Shown in pieces: positions 33,260-44,584 of a stretch of DNA of 64,000 nt; positions within the stretch are counted from its first letter, which is position 1; every line of letters starts with the position of its first letter. The DNA is from Bipolaris cookei (lineage: Eukaryota; Ascomycota; Dothideomycetes; Pleosporales; Pleosporaceae). The stretch spans positions 124,001 to 188,000 of the forward strand of contig NRSV01000011.1 of assembly GCA_002286855.1 (NCBI GenBank), given 5' to 3'. The position numbers and the translations under genes were made by a program. The notes beneath the pieces are model-generated. The model made no database searches. It was not told the DNA's origin and was given only the letters and a program-made list of their open reading frames with translations.

Positions 33260-34121
33260 GTCGCGCTCTGCTTTGGGTGTCCACTGTGGTTTGGTGTGCT
33301 TGGAGCGAAAGAGGGTACGCTTCCGCTTGTGACGTCCAAGCGTGGGGTCGTCGCTAAAGATGGAGACGTGGGGGCCGGAGAGGCCGCCAGAGGCCTTGCG
33401 TTTAAGCATGTGCGCGTCAGGGGATCCACGGTACCTAGCAAAGTATCTATCCAAGCTGACGACAAGATCCAATACGGTCTAGCGTAAGAAATGATTAATC
33501 GTGTGCTACATTGGTACATAGACCATAAATACTAGGCCGATGTGTAGTACTGTAAGAAGTGCGGGGGCGCGTGCAGCTGCTCACCGATGCGACGCGTTGT
33601 TCCAAGGCCATGTGCCCCGCTAATCATGTCCGCCTATGGCAATCAACATGGCTGAAACAATTGGTCTTAGACCAGAGAAGAGTTGGTAATCGAACTATGC
33701 CTTGGATATATGAAAAGAATGTCATTGCCCAAGTACAACTTGCTATGAGTTATTGGTATTGACCTTCGAGTAGCGATGTATTAAACTGTCACGTATAGTA
33801 CGTCTAGACCTGGTTAATCCTATCTGCAGGAGACCATTTGTGCATGGCTTTATGTATTATTGATTGTATTGCAAACGCCGATTCCATCGCCCGCCCAAGT
33901 GCTTTCCGTCTCTCAAATTCTTATCTTCCCCTAAACTGAAAATTTATTCGCATGAACAGTTTAGAAGAAGCCTGTGTCACACTTAAGCCATTAAAGTTGT
34001 GTAAAGATTCCAGAGAAGACGTAGGTGTAGAGCCTATTGCAAACTAAACAAGCGTGCTAAGCCCGCATGAATAGACCATAGCACCTCTCAATCAATAACT
34101 CTAGACAAGGTGCAATGTCCA
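33260..34121. other. Intergenic region
   Basis: About 860 bp between CHM7 and GPN2, both on the minus strand. The first 210 bp stay open in the CHM7 frame (to 33472), which could reflect a longer N-terminus. I see no RNA gene or repeat. Confidence 0.4.
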
Positions 34122-35375
34122 TCACTTTCTGACAATGTTGATGCCACTGCCCTTGTTCTTCTCCATGAACTGCCGCATCTCCTCCAAATCGTCCATGTCG
34201 TCGTCGCTATCTCCACCCTTTGGTTCATTCGACGGTTTCGATTTTGGCGCCGCTTGTGGAGCGTGTTGGGATGGAGGGTCTCGCATCTCTTTGGTCTCTT
34301 CCTCCCATGTCTTCCTCTCCTCCTCGTCCAACTCGTCTCGCCTGTCCAGCCACCTCTCTTGCACATCGCGAGCGTCTATGGTGGCTCCGTTTTCGCGCAT
34401 AGCCATCTGCCAAACAGTGTCATTTGCGCCCTCGATACCGCCCATTGCGAAACCTCCCGCTCGATCAATGGCCCGCAGGAGTGTCATCATACTCTTCTTG
34501 TCCTCGACCGCCAGTGTCTCAAACCCCACAAGCGCAAATTCCTCAACGAGTTCCACAATCGCCTTGTTTAGAGCAGAGAACTTTGACGTCGGTTCGTCAT
34601 CGTCCATGTCCATAGTTTCGTTTGCGCCAGCTGTCGTAGGACCTGGTATACCGGACGTCTGCTCGCGGTTTAGGTGCGGTAGTAGATATTGTAAGTCTTG
34701 GACTTCGGTATAGAAATCAAGGTTGAAGGGTAGGTTCGGATAGTTGCGTAAGTTGTCGATCTTGGTCAGAACGTTCAGGTGAGGAAGGTCCATCTGCAGC
34801 ATGCTGCGTAACGCGAGGAGTAAAGACGATACATACAGCGACGGTCGTGAAAGGACTATCGAATCTGTCAAGTGCACGACGACGAGCTGCGAGAGGTTAG
34901 CGCTCAGTTGCGAGCCATGGATGGTGGGCGAATACTCGATACCCGAGTTTTTGTAGCCGGAAGAATATGTTCCGTAGAGATCCGTGATGTGTGAACAGCT
35001 CGACCTGTCCTGGACAATCGAACAAGATGTAGTCATCTGCATCTCGTAAACATCTTTCCAGCAAGTCTGATTGCATGGATGCGTACCTCCGAGTTCCTTC
35101 AAGCCCTCTTCTAGCCAGTCGAAATTATGCTCCAGCTCCTCCAGGGCAAATAAAACGCCGCCATTCGGACCTAGAGCCTCTTGCTCCATAATCTCGTCAA
35201 TGGTAACTAAATCCCGGACGTCAACAGCTGGCTGGTACGAGGTGTGATCGTTCGCGGGGTCAAGGTTGACGACTGAGCACTTGCGTTCAATGGCGCCCAT
35301 GAACTGTTGCATGCCATCGCAGTAGGTCGACTTTCCTGAGCCTGGTGGGCCTATGACCAGTTGTGCGAACGGCAT
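34122..35375 (-). CDS. GPN2: GPN-loop GTPase 2
   Basis: Gpn2 is one of the GPN-loop GTPases that assist assembly and nuclear import of RNA polymerases II and III. Exons 35375-35087, 35036-34936 and 34886-34122 give 384 residues; the introns are 50 and 49 bp. The P-loop GPPGSGKS lies at residues 9-16, the switch region reads VVNLDPANDHTSY, and the diagnostic Gly-Pro-Asn insertion is in ALGPNGGVLFALEELEHNFDW. Splicing restores DDYILFDCPGQVELFTHHGS and KLGYR|LVVVHLTDS. LTKIDNL is the guanine-specificity motif. A polar acidic C-terminal tail is slightly longer than in yeast. The start MPFAQLVIG is the family start. Confidence 0.93.
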   Translation of the reverse strand: MPFAQLVIGPPGSGKSTYCDGMQQFMGAIERKCSVVNLDPANDHTSYQPAVDVRDLVTIDEIMEQEALGPNGGVLFALEELEHNFDWLEEGLKELGGTHPCNQTCWKDVYEMQMTTSCSIVQDRSSCSHITDLYGTYSSGYKNSGIEYSPTIHGSQLSANLSQLVVVHLTDSIVLSRPSLYVSSLLLALRSMLQMDLPHLNVLTKIDNLRNYPNLPFNLDFYTEVQDLQYLLPHLNREQTSGIPGPTTAGANETMDMDDDEPTSKFSALNKAIVELVEEFALVGFETLAVEDKKSMMTLLRAIDRAGGFAMGGIEGANDTVWQMAMRENGATIDARDVQERWLDRRDELDEEERKTWEEETKEMRDPPSQHAPQAAPKSKPSNEPKGGDSDDDMDDLEEMRQFMEKNKGSGINIVRK

Positions 35376-35561
35376 CTTTGTGGTTGCGAAAGTGACGTCG
35401 CTTGCGGAGATGAAGTGAGAAGGACAGGACGCCAGGGAACTTTTGGAGGGGCCTTGCTAGCGTGCATCCCAAGTTATTTGTTTAGTTGCGGACCTCCGAC
35501 CTTGCGGAGCTTCACTCCAGCTCCCACTTCTCGACACTCCGCAGCAGCCAACACCGCCAAC
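35376..35561. promoter_or_regulatory. Compact bidirectional promoter (GPN2 / BUB3)
   Basis: Only 186 bp lie between the divergent start codons. Both promoters and both 5' leaders must fit here. The sequence near BUB3 is CT-rich with ACACCGCCAAC just before the start. Confidence 0.6.
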
Positions 35562-36760
35562 ATGTCGAGTAAGTGGTTTATGTTTCCCTAGTCTCTAAAC
35601 CACTACTACAGCGTCAGCTTTGAACGCGCACTGGCTCCATCACACCCCATGAATGCGAGCGCCGCAAACTGTCGCACCGTAGTAGTGTTCCCTCGACTAT
35701 ATGCTGGAAATTGTACACACTCTAACATGGATACACAGGTCAATTCGAGCTTGCGCAGAACCCAACTGAACCTATATCCTCCGTCAAATTCGCAACCAAC
35801 AACCCGACACGATTACTGGTTTCATCCTGGGACCGCCATGTTTACCTCTACGACACCCACGCTGAGCCCGGCGGAAAGCTGCTGCAGAAGTTCGAACACC
35901 GTGCGCCAGTATTAGATGTCTGCTTTGGTCGTGACGACAATGAAGCCTTCTCTTGCGGCTTGGACTGGGAAGTGCGGAGGATCGACCTTGAGACGGGCGC
36001 GCAAACCATCATGTCTACGCACTCGCAGGGCGTTCGCAACGTACTCTTCTCTGCCGCGTATAACCTATTGATTTCTTCGTCATGGGATTCGACACTACAT
36101 CTGCACGACCTGACGCAACCAGGCGAGTTCTCCGCCGTCCGCCTGCCTTCGAAGCCTTTCTCGCTTTCCGCGTCACCCACCAAATTGGTAGTTGCCATGG
36201 CCAGTAGAGCAGTCAACATCTACGAGCTAGAGAAGCTAGCAGCTGCAGCCAAGACAGGTGAGGAAGAGGTAAACGTAGAGCCGTGGCAGCAGAGGGAAAG
36301 CTCGATGAAGTACATGACGCGCGCTGTTTCATGCATGCCAAACGACGCTGGCTACTCGAGTTCGAGCATCGAGGGACGTGTTGCGGTCGAATGGTTTGAC
36401 CCATCCGAAGAGTCGCAGTCCCGAAAATACGCATTCAAGTGCCACAGACAACAAGTAGATGGTCAGGATATAGTGTATCCGGTCCATGCGCTAGCATACC
36501 ACCCAGTCCACGGTACCTTTGCTACAGGAGGGGGTGATGGCGTAGTGGCGCTTTGGGATGCCGTGGCAAAGAGGAGGATACGACAGTACCAGAAATTCCC
36601 TGCCAGCGTTCAGACTATTGATTTCTCAAACGACGGCAAATATGTGGCCATTGGAGTAAGCCCAGGATTTGAGGATGGGATAGATGATGTCCCAGACGGT
36701 GCCACCAAGGTGTTCATTCGAGAGCTAAGCGCGACGGAGGCTTCAGGCAAGAAGAAATAG
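35562..36760 (+). CDS. BUB3: Mitotic spindle checkpoint WD40 protein Bub3
   Basis: Bub3 is the kinetochore WD40 protein that docks Bub1 and BubR1/Mad3 onto phosphorylated Spc105/Knl1. A 7-nt first exon (35562-35568: ATG, TCG and one base) is followed by a 170-bp intron and one long exon (35739-36760), giving 342 residues. Bub3 hallmarks are FELAQNPTEPISSVKF, LLVSSWDRHVYLYD, FSCGLDWEVRRIDLETG, LISSSWDSTLHLHD, the GRVAVEWFD segment, and YPVHALAYHPVHGTFATGGG. These form the seven-bladed propeller. The tiny first exon is required to supply a start codon in frame and is typical of fungal BUB3 genes. Length and motif order fit well. Confidence 0.94.
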
Positions 36761-37626
36761 ACGTGTTATGGGATATTGCAAAGACACTTAAAAGAGCTCT
36801 GGTGAGTGATAATTATACCAAATGATGACGATGACTGTAACTTATTCTTTTTCCTGATTTCAGAGTGTCACTAATACATATGGTTGGTCTTATGATGTGA
36901 TACCTGTGATATGAGTGGTTTAGCATGTGGAAACAGCCTTAGAGAGTGGGAACATTGGCAAGTGACTTGCTCGGGTTCTTAGCTCTTGACTTCTCAGGTG
37001 TTCAGACGCCCTTTGTGAGTCAGCCGTTAGGCTTCCAGCATCACACGCCACAACCACGCGTATCAGCCCCTAGTCCGCCAGGTACTCTTTTACCAATGTT
37101 TTCAATAACTATATATACTACAAAAAAGCGCAACACATTAGGAAAGTAGCTACAAGACTTAAATCATGGGATCTAAAGTCTTATCTGTTGATTCAAGACA
37201 CCTTTCCTTTTTGCATATTTTCCATCATCCGTGTATTCGAATCTCTTGTCTTGCCACATGTGCTCTTCTCTTTTTGCTTCTCGATTTGTTGCAAAAGCTA
37301 TCCGTAAGACCGGATTCCATATCTATCTCACAGCACGCTTAGGTATATGTATGCACATGCCCTTTCGTTCACACATGACTGTTGTATTCTAGTACATGGT
37401 CAAGTAGTGCCAGGTAGGCTGATAGGGTTGTTTTGTGGTTGTCCTGATTTCTGTTACTTACAATGCATCATCAGCCTTGTGCTATAAGATCCCATCACTG
37501 TATGATTATATGCTCGGATCTTCCACAGGCAAGGATGAGAAGTGTAGATGACGTCTGGCGCTAGGCTTATCGATAGTCCCTCCACATTTTTCTACATGTT
37601 GCGACTCACCCTTCAGAATCACCAAG
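36761..37626. other. Intergenic region
   Basis: About 870 bp between BUB3 and ELP4, both on the plus strand. Base composition is ordinary to AT-rich, and frames are short. A potential MCB-free, TATA-poor leader precedes ELP4. I see no RNA gene or repeat. Confidence 0.4.
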
Positions 37627-38891
37627 ATGGCTTTCCGCAAGCGCAATGTAGCGCTTTCACGCGCACCAGCTGGGGAAGAAGCGTCAAATCTACCATCTGC
37701 TCCTTCTGTAACCCCGCCGGCACCAACACCACCAGGTGTCCGTCCTTCACCCATTGACGGCCGCCCCACTACTTCAACCGGTACACCCTCGCTTGATGGT
37801 ATATTGGCAGGGCATGCTGGCCTGGCGCTGGGGCATTCTATATTGATAGGGGAGAGTGGAACAACGGACTATGCAGGTGCATTGCTGCGATTTTATGCGG
37901 CCGAGGGAGTAGTCCAGGGTCACAAGGTACACGTGGTTGGCATGGGCGAGGTGTGGGGGAGAGAGTTACCCGGCATATCAGAGGGCATATCAGACAAGAG
38001 GAAAGAGGGCAAGGAAAGAGCGGAAAAGATGAAGATAGCATGGAGATACGAGGGACTGGGACAGTTCGAGACTGCTAGAGGTGCGTCTTGTACATTTAGT
38101 CTAAATTCGATGTCGCTTCTCGAACAACTCTGACGGGTTATGTGACAGGATCTCCAGGTGTACAGAGGACAGCAGTGCAAGGCGGTAGTACGACCGAAGA
38201 ACAGGCTGTATTCTGCCATACCTTCGACCTCGCAAAACGTCTCACTCTCCCTGTAGGAACGGCCATTAACTATGTGCCCATACCTTCACTAACGGGTGCC
38301 ATCGTATCGCCATTTCCTTCAATATTGCAAAACATAAGGCAACAGCTCGCCTCGACTCCGCCCCATACAATCCACCGGATTCTAATACCGTCTCTTCTCT
38401 CGCCAGCTCTATATCCTTCGTCAGCTGCACACCCAACCTCCATACTCCAGTTCCTTCATGCTTTACGAGCGCTATTGCGACAGTATTCTACGCGCCTGAC
38501 TGCAATTATAACGCTTCCATTGACTCTGTACTCCCGGTCATCCGGCCTCGTCCGCTGGATGGAAATCCTCTCAGACGGTGTCTTTGAGCTGTCGCCATTC
38601 CCCTACTCGCGGATGCAAGCGCTCGCTCAATCAGCGGGTACTACCAAGGATGAGGAGCGCCCACAAGGAATGTTTGCAGTACACAAACTGCCTGTGTTCC
38701 ACGAGAAAGGCGGTGGTGGAAGCGTGGAGGATTTGGGTGAGGACATGGCATTCACGTTGAGCCGACGGAAGTTTGTCGTTGCAAAATTCAGCTTGCCGCC
38801 GATGGAGGGCGACACTGAGGCGCAGGAGGAAGCTGTAAGGGAAGCGGCTGGTGGCAGTGCGATGCCGAAGAAGCAAGACTTGGAGTTCTAG
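37627..38891 (+). CDS. ELP4: Elongator complex subunit 4 (PAXNEB family)
   Basis: Elp4 forms, with Elp5 and Elp6, the RecA-like ring of Elongator, which modifies wobble uridines in tRNA. Exons 37627-38080 and 38149-38891 (68-bp intron) give 398 residues. The N-terminus is MAFRKRN followed by a Pro/Ser/Thr-rich stretch. TSTGTPSLDGILAGHAGLALGHSILIGESGTTDYAGALLRFYAAEG is the PAXNEB core with its degenerate P-loop-like segment; FCHTFDLAKRL follows the intron, then LRALLRQYSTRLTAIITLPLTLYSR and HDxP-type C-terminal strands (MFAVHKLPVFHEKGGGG). The family is recognised with good confidence. It converges on a small membrane-protein gene 85 bp beyond its stop. Confidence 0.9.
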
Positions 38892-38976
38892 AACATGTAA
38901 TTCGTCTGCAAAAGATACCCGGCAAAGCACCGAGATGGTGAGCATGGCGCAAACTTCGACTCATATGCTCTCTCCT

Positions 38977-39261
38977 TCATTCTGAGTCGCTGTCATCTCC
39001 CAGCATATCTTCCATTTCGATTTGCTCCCATCCTCCACTGCCAGCCCCAGACCCGAATCCTCGTGTGTAGTTGCGACCGAAGGACGCGTTCCGAGGGTTG
39101 AATGTGACGCCAGCGAATCTGGCACGAAAGCCCTCACCCATGCAGGAAGATGCGGCAAGAAAGGCGAGGAAAAAGAGGAAAGGAATGAAAAACAACAGAC
39201 TCAGAAGGACTAATACGTTCATTGTAAATTGATGGTGTTGCCGGTACCATCGGAGGTCCAA
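38977..39261 (-). CDS. Small single-pass membrane protein, uncharacterised
   Basis: A single-exon gene of 94 residues. One strong hydrophobic segment near the N-terminus (VLVLLSLLFFIPFLFFLAFL) is followed by Gly/Asn/Phe-rich sequence (FAGVTFNPRNASFGRNYTRG) and an acidic C-terminus (MEDMLGDDSDSE). A second in-frame Met at 39222 (MNVLVLLSL) would give an 81-residue form that begins directly at the membrane segment and may be the true start. It is arranged tail-to-tail with ELP4 and head-to-head with SSP120. I do not recognise the family; the well-formed span and acidic tail make a real protein likely. Confidence 0.6.
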   Translation of the reverse strand: MDLRWYRQHHQFTMNVLVLLSLLFFIPFLFFLAFLAASSCMGEGFRARFAGVTFNPRNASFGRNYTRGFGSGAGSGGWEQIEMEDMLGDDSDSE

Positions 39262-39403
39262 GCCTGTGCGGTGCGGGCGTTCGAGACCCTTATGACATAG
39301 TGTCGGCGATTGGCGATTGGTCTAACCGATCCCCCTGTGTTCAACGCGGCACCCAGCTCTCTCCTTCTGCCTTCTCAAGCCTCTCAGAATCGGAAAAAAA
39401 AAG

Positions 39404-40100
39404 ATGAACCGCATACTAAAAGCACCGTTGAGTGTACTTTTGCTGTTGTCGTGCGCCCTCAATGCCTCGGCGCACGGCAGCAAGGAACATGCGCAAGTCG
39501 AAGTCCCCCCGGACGCTGATTGGGCGACTCGACACATGGCTGGTATGGGTTCCCTACTACTTTTGTGTGATGAAACACATAATCAAGACTATATCAACTA
39601 ACGATATACTAGAGGAGCATCATATAGCCGGTTTCGACGCCGAATTCTTCTTCCGTCTGCACGACTATGACAACACTGGTCTCTGGGCAGCCATGGACAT
39701 TCGACGCACCTACGGCCTCGAAGACCCGTCTAGCGCCTCAATATCTGACGCTAAAAAGCAATTGGTCGTTCAAACTATTCTTGACATGTTCGATATAAAC
39801 AAAGACGGCGTAATCACTCTGGAAGAATTCGCCAAAAAGGACGCCGAAGGCACCAAGCTACCGGACTTTAGTCTGGGCCCAGGGCACCACGGCGATGACG
39901 AATACGAATATGAAATTCACCACTGGGAGAAGTACCATAGCGGAGACGACGTCAAAGAGGAGGACTTGAATCACCCCGAGGACATTGCACACTTCAAGAT
40001 GCACGAGGAGAAGGAGGCTAGACAGGAGGAGTGGGAGAGGTTAGAGCTTAGGGGTGTCGTGGAAAAGAACATTCCTGAAAAGTTCAGGCGGCATCGATGA
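39404..40100 (+). CDS. SSP120: Secretory-pathway EF-hand protein Ssp120-like
   Basis: Ssp120 is a soluble EF-hand protein of the early secretory pathway that partners the cargo receptor Emp47 in yeast. Exons 39404-39542 and 39613-40100 (70-bp intron with a CTAAC branch site) give 208 residues. A signal peptide (LLLLSCALNASA) is followed by HGSKEH. The join gives MAEEHHIAGFDAEFFFRLHD, the family's typical opening. A degenerate EF-hand (DYDNTGLWAAMDI) precedes a canonical one (DINKDGVITLEEF, with loop Asp, Asn, Asp, Gly, Ile and Glu in place). The C-terminus is acidic and helical, as in nucleobindin-like proteins. No HDEL signal is present. Confidence 0.82.
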
Positions 40101-41155
40101 TCTACGAAGCGCATACTGGGAGGATGTTTCGCGTTGGTGAGCATTTGCAAATACACAAAGCGTAACGAGATACTTGTGTGAAAGAGAGTGGCAAGCATCC
40201 GGCTATGCTACTGCATGTGTGGACGATGTAAGAATATGAAATAATTACGAGCCAAACTACGTAACGGATATCTAACAGGGATTGTACTAAACTTGAAAAC
40301 TCGCATCTGGGTGCCTCTGTAAACGAGCTTCAAAATAACGAGGTCCGACTCGTTTCACTGACATGGCCCTTTAGTCTTGGCTTCTTCACACGATGTCTTC
40401 AACTTGGTATTTCTAACATGCTCACATCACACAGAGTCGTCTCTACGCTGGGAAAAATAGTACTCCATGGTGAAGAGGCGGAGTTGTTATCACATGGTAG
40501 CATTTTCGCATATTCTATAATATTCAAGACACTAATTGAATTTTCTCAGACAGTCAAATAAGCCTAGTGGAATCATTATTATAGAAGGGAGTGAAAAATT
40601 ATGAATTTTTGAAGTTTTCGTTATTGGGGATACTGGTAACAGAAAGCAGGAACGAAGGTAGAAAGAGGGTTCACCATTAAGAGGACTTGGGTTTAAAGCG
40701 TTAAAAAGCGGTATAGCTATCTTGTGAGCTTATATATATGTAAGTGAAATCTAGGAAGACTTAGTTAGAATTCAATATATAGGTTTTCGATTGAAGAAAT
40801 GCTCTAGGTGACATCCAAAACTTAGTGTAGTAATGCTGGAGATGCCCTCAATTATGAAGGGTGAAAGACCCCATTGTGGTCCGGTTAGACTTGCACGATC
40901 TTATCTTCACTCAGCTGGTCTAATTAGTAGATATGACTCAATGTTCAGCATATACGAAAGCACTACAAACAATATGGTCGGTGGAGGACGGTCTTGAAGG
41001 TGAACTTATAGTCCCAAAGCGGAATACGCTAGTACCCAACACGACTAGCCCTCCCACTAGCGTGCTTTGCTCTGTTCACCATCAGCCATTCAGATGTTCT
41101 CGTCATTCTGAACACCAATTGTCTTTTCAACTTTTCAACGTCACGTCAGTACAAC
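40101..41155. other. Intergenic region, partly AT-rich
   Basis: About 1.05 kb between SSP120 and the DHX35-like gene. The stretch 40490-40830 is distinctly AT-rich with TATATATA near 40732-40740, and the rest is ordinary. Open frames such as 40933-41163 carry no domain. I see no RNA gene or clear repeat. Confidence 0.45.
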
Positions 41156-43233
41156 ATGTCTGATGAAGAAGATGTCGAGACCACCTTGATACCCGGTCTT
41201 TACAAACCACCTGCCCTGCTGCCAATTGCGCAGCTTAGAGATCAGCTGCTCTATACTATAGAAACATATCCCGTGACTATCGTTGTGGGTGAAACAGGAA
41301 GCGGTAAGTTGAGTCTGGAAGATTTCCGGGTCCTATGATTGACAAACGTCTAGGCAAAACAACACAAATACCAAAATTCTTGCTTGAAGCCGGTTGGTGC
41401 AGCAGCGGTCAGCAAATAGCCATCACACAGCCTCGGCGCATAGCATGTACCAGCGTGGCAGCAAGAGTGGCAGAAGAGTTAGGAACTCCACTTGGTCAGA
41501 GAGTTGGATACAGCATTCGGTTTGAAGATGTCACGTCAGCAGCCACGCAGATCAAGTTCGTCACAGATGGTCTCTTGCTGCGCGAAATGCTCGTCGACCC
41601 TCTGCTTTCACGCTACTCCGTCATCATGGTAGACGAAGCACATGAACGTAGCTTGTCTTCAGACATTCTACTGAGTTTGTTGAAGAAAATCCTGAGAAAA
41701 AGAGACGACTTACGAGTGGTTGTGAGTAGCGCAACATTAGAGGCTGAGCGGTTCCTTGACTTCTTCAACCCGGATGAAGAGGAAAAAATTCATGGTAAGA
41801 GCAAGGAAGAATTTGGTTACATTGTTGGCATTGAGGGACGCACCTACCCGGTCGAAATTCAATATCTGCAAGAACCAACGAATAACTACGTTGAAACAGC
41901 CGTGGATACGGTCATGAAGATTCACAAGCACGAAAACGAGGGCGACATTCTCGTTTTTCTTACTGGAAAAGAGGAAATAGATGATGCAATTGATAAGATT
42001 GGAGATCATATTGCCGACATGTCCTCATCTCAGCCAAAACTCATGCCTCTACCTCTCTTCGCCGGTCTTCCTGCAGAAGATCAAAACCTCATCTTCACCA
42101 AGCCGCCGCCGGATACGCGAAGAGTAATCTTTAGTACCAATATTGCGGAAGCCTCATTGACCATTGATGGCATTGTATTCGTGGTAGATACAGGCTATGT
42201 CAAGCTCCGCGCATACAATGCAAACCTAGGAATCGAAAATCTCGCCGTCATTCCTGTATCAAAAGCCAGCGCAACACAAAGGGCCGGACGTGCCGGACGA
42301 ACCCGACCTGGCAAATGTTTTAGACTGTATACAGAAGCCGTGTATGAGGGATTGGAGGAGGCCACATTCCCTGAGCTCGCCCGTTCAAACCTCGCACCAG
42401 TTATTCTCCAACTTCTCAACCTGGGTATCACGAACGTGGTTCGTTTTGACTATCTCTCTCCACCGCCCTCGGCACTCATTACCCGTGCTCTGGATCTCCT
42501 CTACTCCCTTGGCGCCCTTGACACCCATGCCCGTCTGACAAAATCCCTCGGAACGCGGATGGCCGAGCTTCCCCTCGAGCCGATGCTCGCCCGCGCTCTT
42601 CTGAAAGCCGCAGAGCCGGAATTTGAATGTCTGGGCGAAATGCTTACAATAGCAGCTATGATGACACTCCAAGGAAACACGTTCGTATCGCATGATGGAG
42701 GCAAGAAACAGCTCGATGCAGCGAGACGACGCTTCGCAGTTGAGGAAGGTGACCATCTCACGCTATACAATGTGTATGAAGCTTTTATGAAAGAAGGTAT
42801 AGGTAATACGTCGTGGTGCCACTCCAACAACCTTAATCACAAAGCACTTGTAAAGGCAGTTAGTGTACGCAAACAACTGGCGGCTTATCTTGACCGCTTC
42901 GGCGTCAAGGAGAACGTGCTCTCATCGTCTGGTGTGCTGAGGGTAGGAGGCATACCAATGGCCGAGCGCGTGAGGCGCTGTCTTACATCTGGCTTCTTCG
43001 CCCACGCAGCGAGAATGAAGGCAGATGGTAGTTTTACCACTATTGACGGCAGGACGACGCTCTGGGCGCATCCGTCATCTATATTCTTCACAAGAAAGGC
43101 GGATTGGGTCATCTACACTGAGATACAGTCTACGCGGGACAAGATTTACATTCGGGATCTGAGCAAGGTAGATATGGATTGGTTGACTGAGTATGCACCA
43201 GAGTATTACAAGGTCAAGAATGGAGGGAGATAA
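41156..43233 (+). CDS. DHX35: DEAH-box RNA helicase, DHX35-like
   Basis: This spliceosome-associated DEAH helicase is present in human and filamentous fungi but absent from baker's yeast. Exons 41156-41303 and 41354-43233 (50-bp intron) give 675 residues. The intron splits Walker A (VVGETGSG|KTTQIP). Motif II is DEAH (VDEAHERSLSSDILL), motif III is SAT (SSATLEAERF), and motif VI is QRAGRAGRTRPG. The helicase-associated and OB-like C-terminal regions follow, with WCHSNNLNHKALVKAVSVRKQL typical of DHX35. The short N-terminus without extra domains also fits DHX35 rather than Prp2, Prp16, Prp22 or Prp43. In the fungus it probably acts in the spliceosomal C complex; that role is inferred. Confidence 0.87.
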
Positions 43234-43397
43234 TTGTGTTGAACGAGTACATTTTCAAAGCAAAAAACAAAACAAAGAAGTAAATTGAAGGGGTATTATC
43301 AAAACGAACCAAAAAGACCGACATGTAGCCCTACAAGTCCAAACGCCGCCTGTAACCCAATGTCATAACCTTCATGTTCCATGGCAGTAACGAAGCT

Positions 43398-44227
43398 CTA
43401 TTTGCAAGCCTCTACAAACAATTCTCGCATCCCCTTTAGGAAGCCGGCTAGATCGCGAGTCTCGTTCAATCTCTCAACTACCCTTTCAGTCTCTTCGCGC
43501 TCTACTTTGGGTCTAACTTCCAGCACCTTGTAGTCGCGCTCGCTAGTATCGAGTTCAAACCAGGCCTCGCGATCCCACTCTCTTTCATCTACATTGGTAT
43601 ACACAAACTTGAGTCTGTCATCCTTACCCAGTCCCTCAATCCTCAGTCCGAGATAACTCTCCCAAAAGTCCAGCTCGGGCTCGTTGTAGCGACTCTGGCC
43701 ATCGAGGTATCGACGGTGCTTGAGCTGGGCCTCGCGGCGGGCGGTAATGGTCTTTTGCAGTTCGGCGATTTGGGCGCGGAGATTGTCGCGGTGTGCAAGG
43801 CGCTCGTCGCGCTGCAGGGTGAGGGCGGAGATGGCTTCTTGCATCTCCGAGGTTTCCTGTGACTCCTTGGCAAGGGTTTGGCTGTGCTGGGCGGTTTTGA
43901 GTTCGAGGATTTCAATGTCGCGCTTCTTCATGCGTTGGTCCTCTGTGTGATTGTGAGCACCTGGGAATCGATTGAACATATTTGTTGTATAAGTCGGGTA
44001 TGCGCACCATGTAATTCTGCCACGTTCATGCGAAACTGATTGCGCTCTTCCAGCACTCGCCGGCGGCCATTTTCAATAAATGCGTCAAATCGCGTTGTGA
44101 ACTGGTTCATGCGACTACGCAGGTCGTCAAAGCCAAAGTTGATTGAGGGTAGCTGGTCAGCCATGGACGGCGCATCGTGCGAGGGGGCACGTATGGTCGT
44201 GCTGAGAGAGGGCTCAAAAGTCGTCAT
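43398..44227 (-). CDS. SPC25: Kinetochore Ndc80-complex subunit Spc25
   Basis: Spc25 pairs with Spc24 to anchor the Ndc80 complex at the inner kinetochore. Exons 44227-44008 and 43942-43398 (65-bp intron) give 254 residues. The N-terminus has SLPSINFGFDDLR-like sequence (LPSINFGFDDLRSRMNQFT), then a coiled coil (LEERNQFRMNVAELH|EDQRMKKRDIEILEL and a long Glu/Gln/Arg-rich helix). The C-terminal RWD-like globular domain has ELDFWESYLGLRIEG, LKFVYTNVDEREWDREAWFE and a terminal GFLKGMRELFVEACK. All of this matches fungal Spc25. The gene diverges from the Rrn6-like gene across 357 bp. Confidence 0.92.
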
Positions 44228-44584
44228 GATGGAGGTCGGTGTCTCGGATTATTGTTGAATATCTCTTGGAGACTCTCGTCGTGTGCCAGTGTATGACGTG
44301 ATGGGATAGGGTGTAGGAGGATGCATGTGTTTTGGACGGTTGCCGGGTAAACAAGACATCCGCGCTAAAGCCAAGAAAACATCTGCGGGGCGTATGCACG
44401 TGCCGACGTGCTCGACGGCGCTAGTGCAACTTTTTGACCTGCCGCGGTTTTCTCACACCGTCGCGTTCATTGCTCATTGTGCCTGCTGGATATTCGACCC
44501 CAACTCCACCCTCCGTTCACCGTGTCCAAAGCATGATTCTATACTGCCGAGCCGCGACTGCACAGCAACCTTTACAACGGCCAA
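44228..44584. promoter_or_regulatory. Divergent intergenic region (SPC25 / RRN6-like)
   Basis: This 357-bp stretch between two divergent start codons holds both promoters. A palindromic GCACGTGC lies near 44397-44404. Nothing else is visible. Confidence 0.5.

Noticed and set aside
33259..33472. 71-residue N-terminal extension of CHM7
   Set aside because: The frame is open, but its basic sequence does not resemble the family, whose start is the Met at MSELL.
34135..34713. 192-codon open frame antisense to GPN2
   Set aside because: Ser-rich mirror of the GPN2 reading frame, which has all GTPase motifs.
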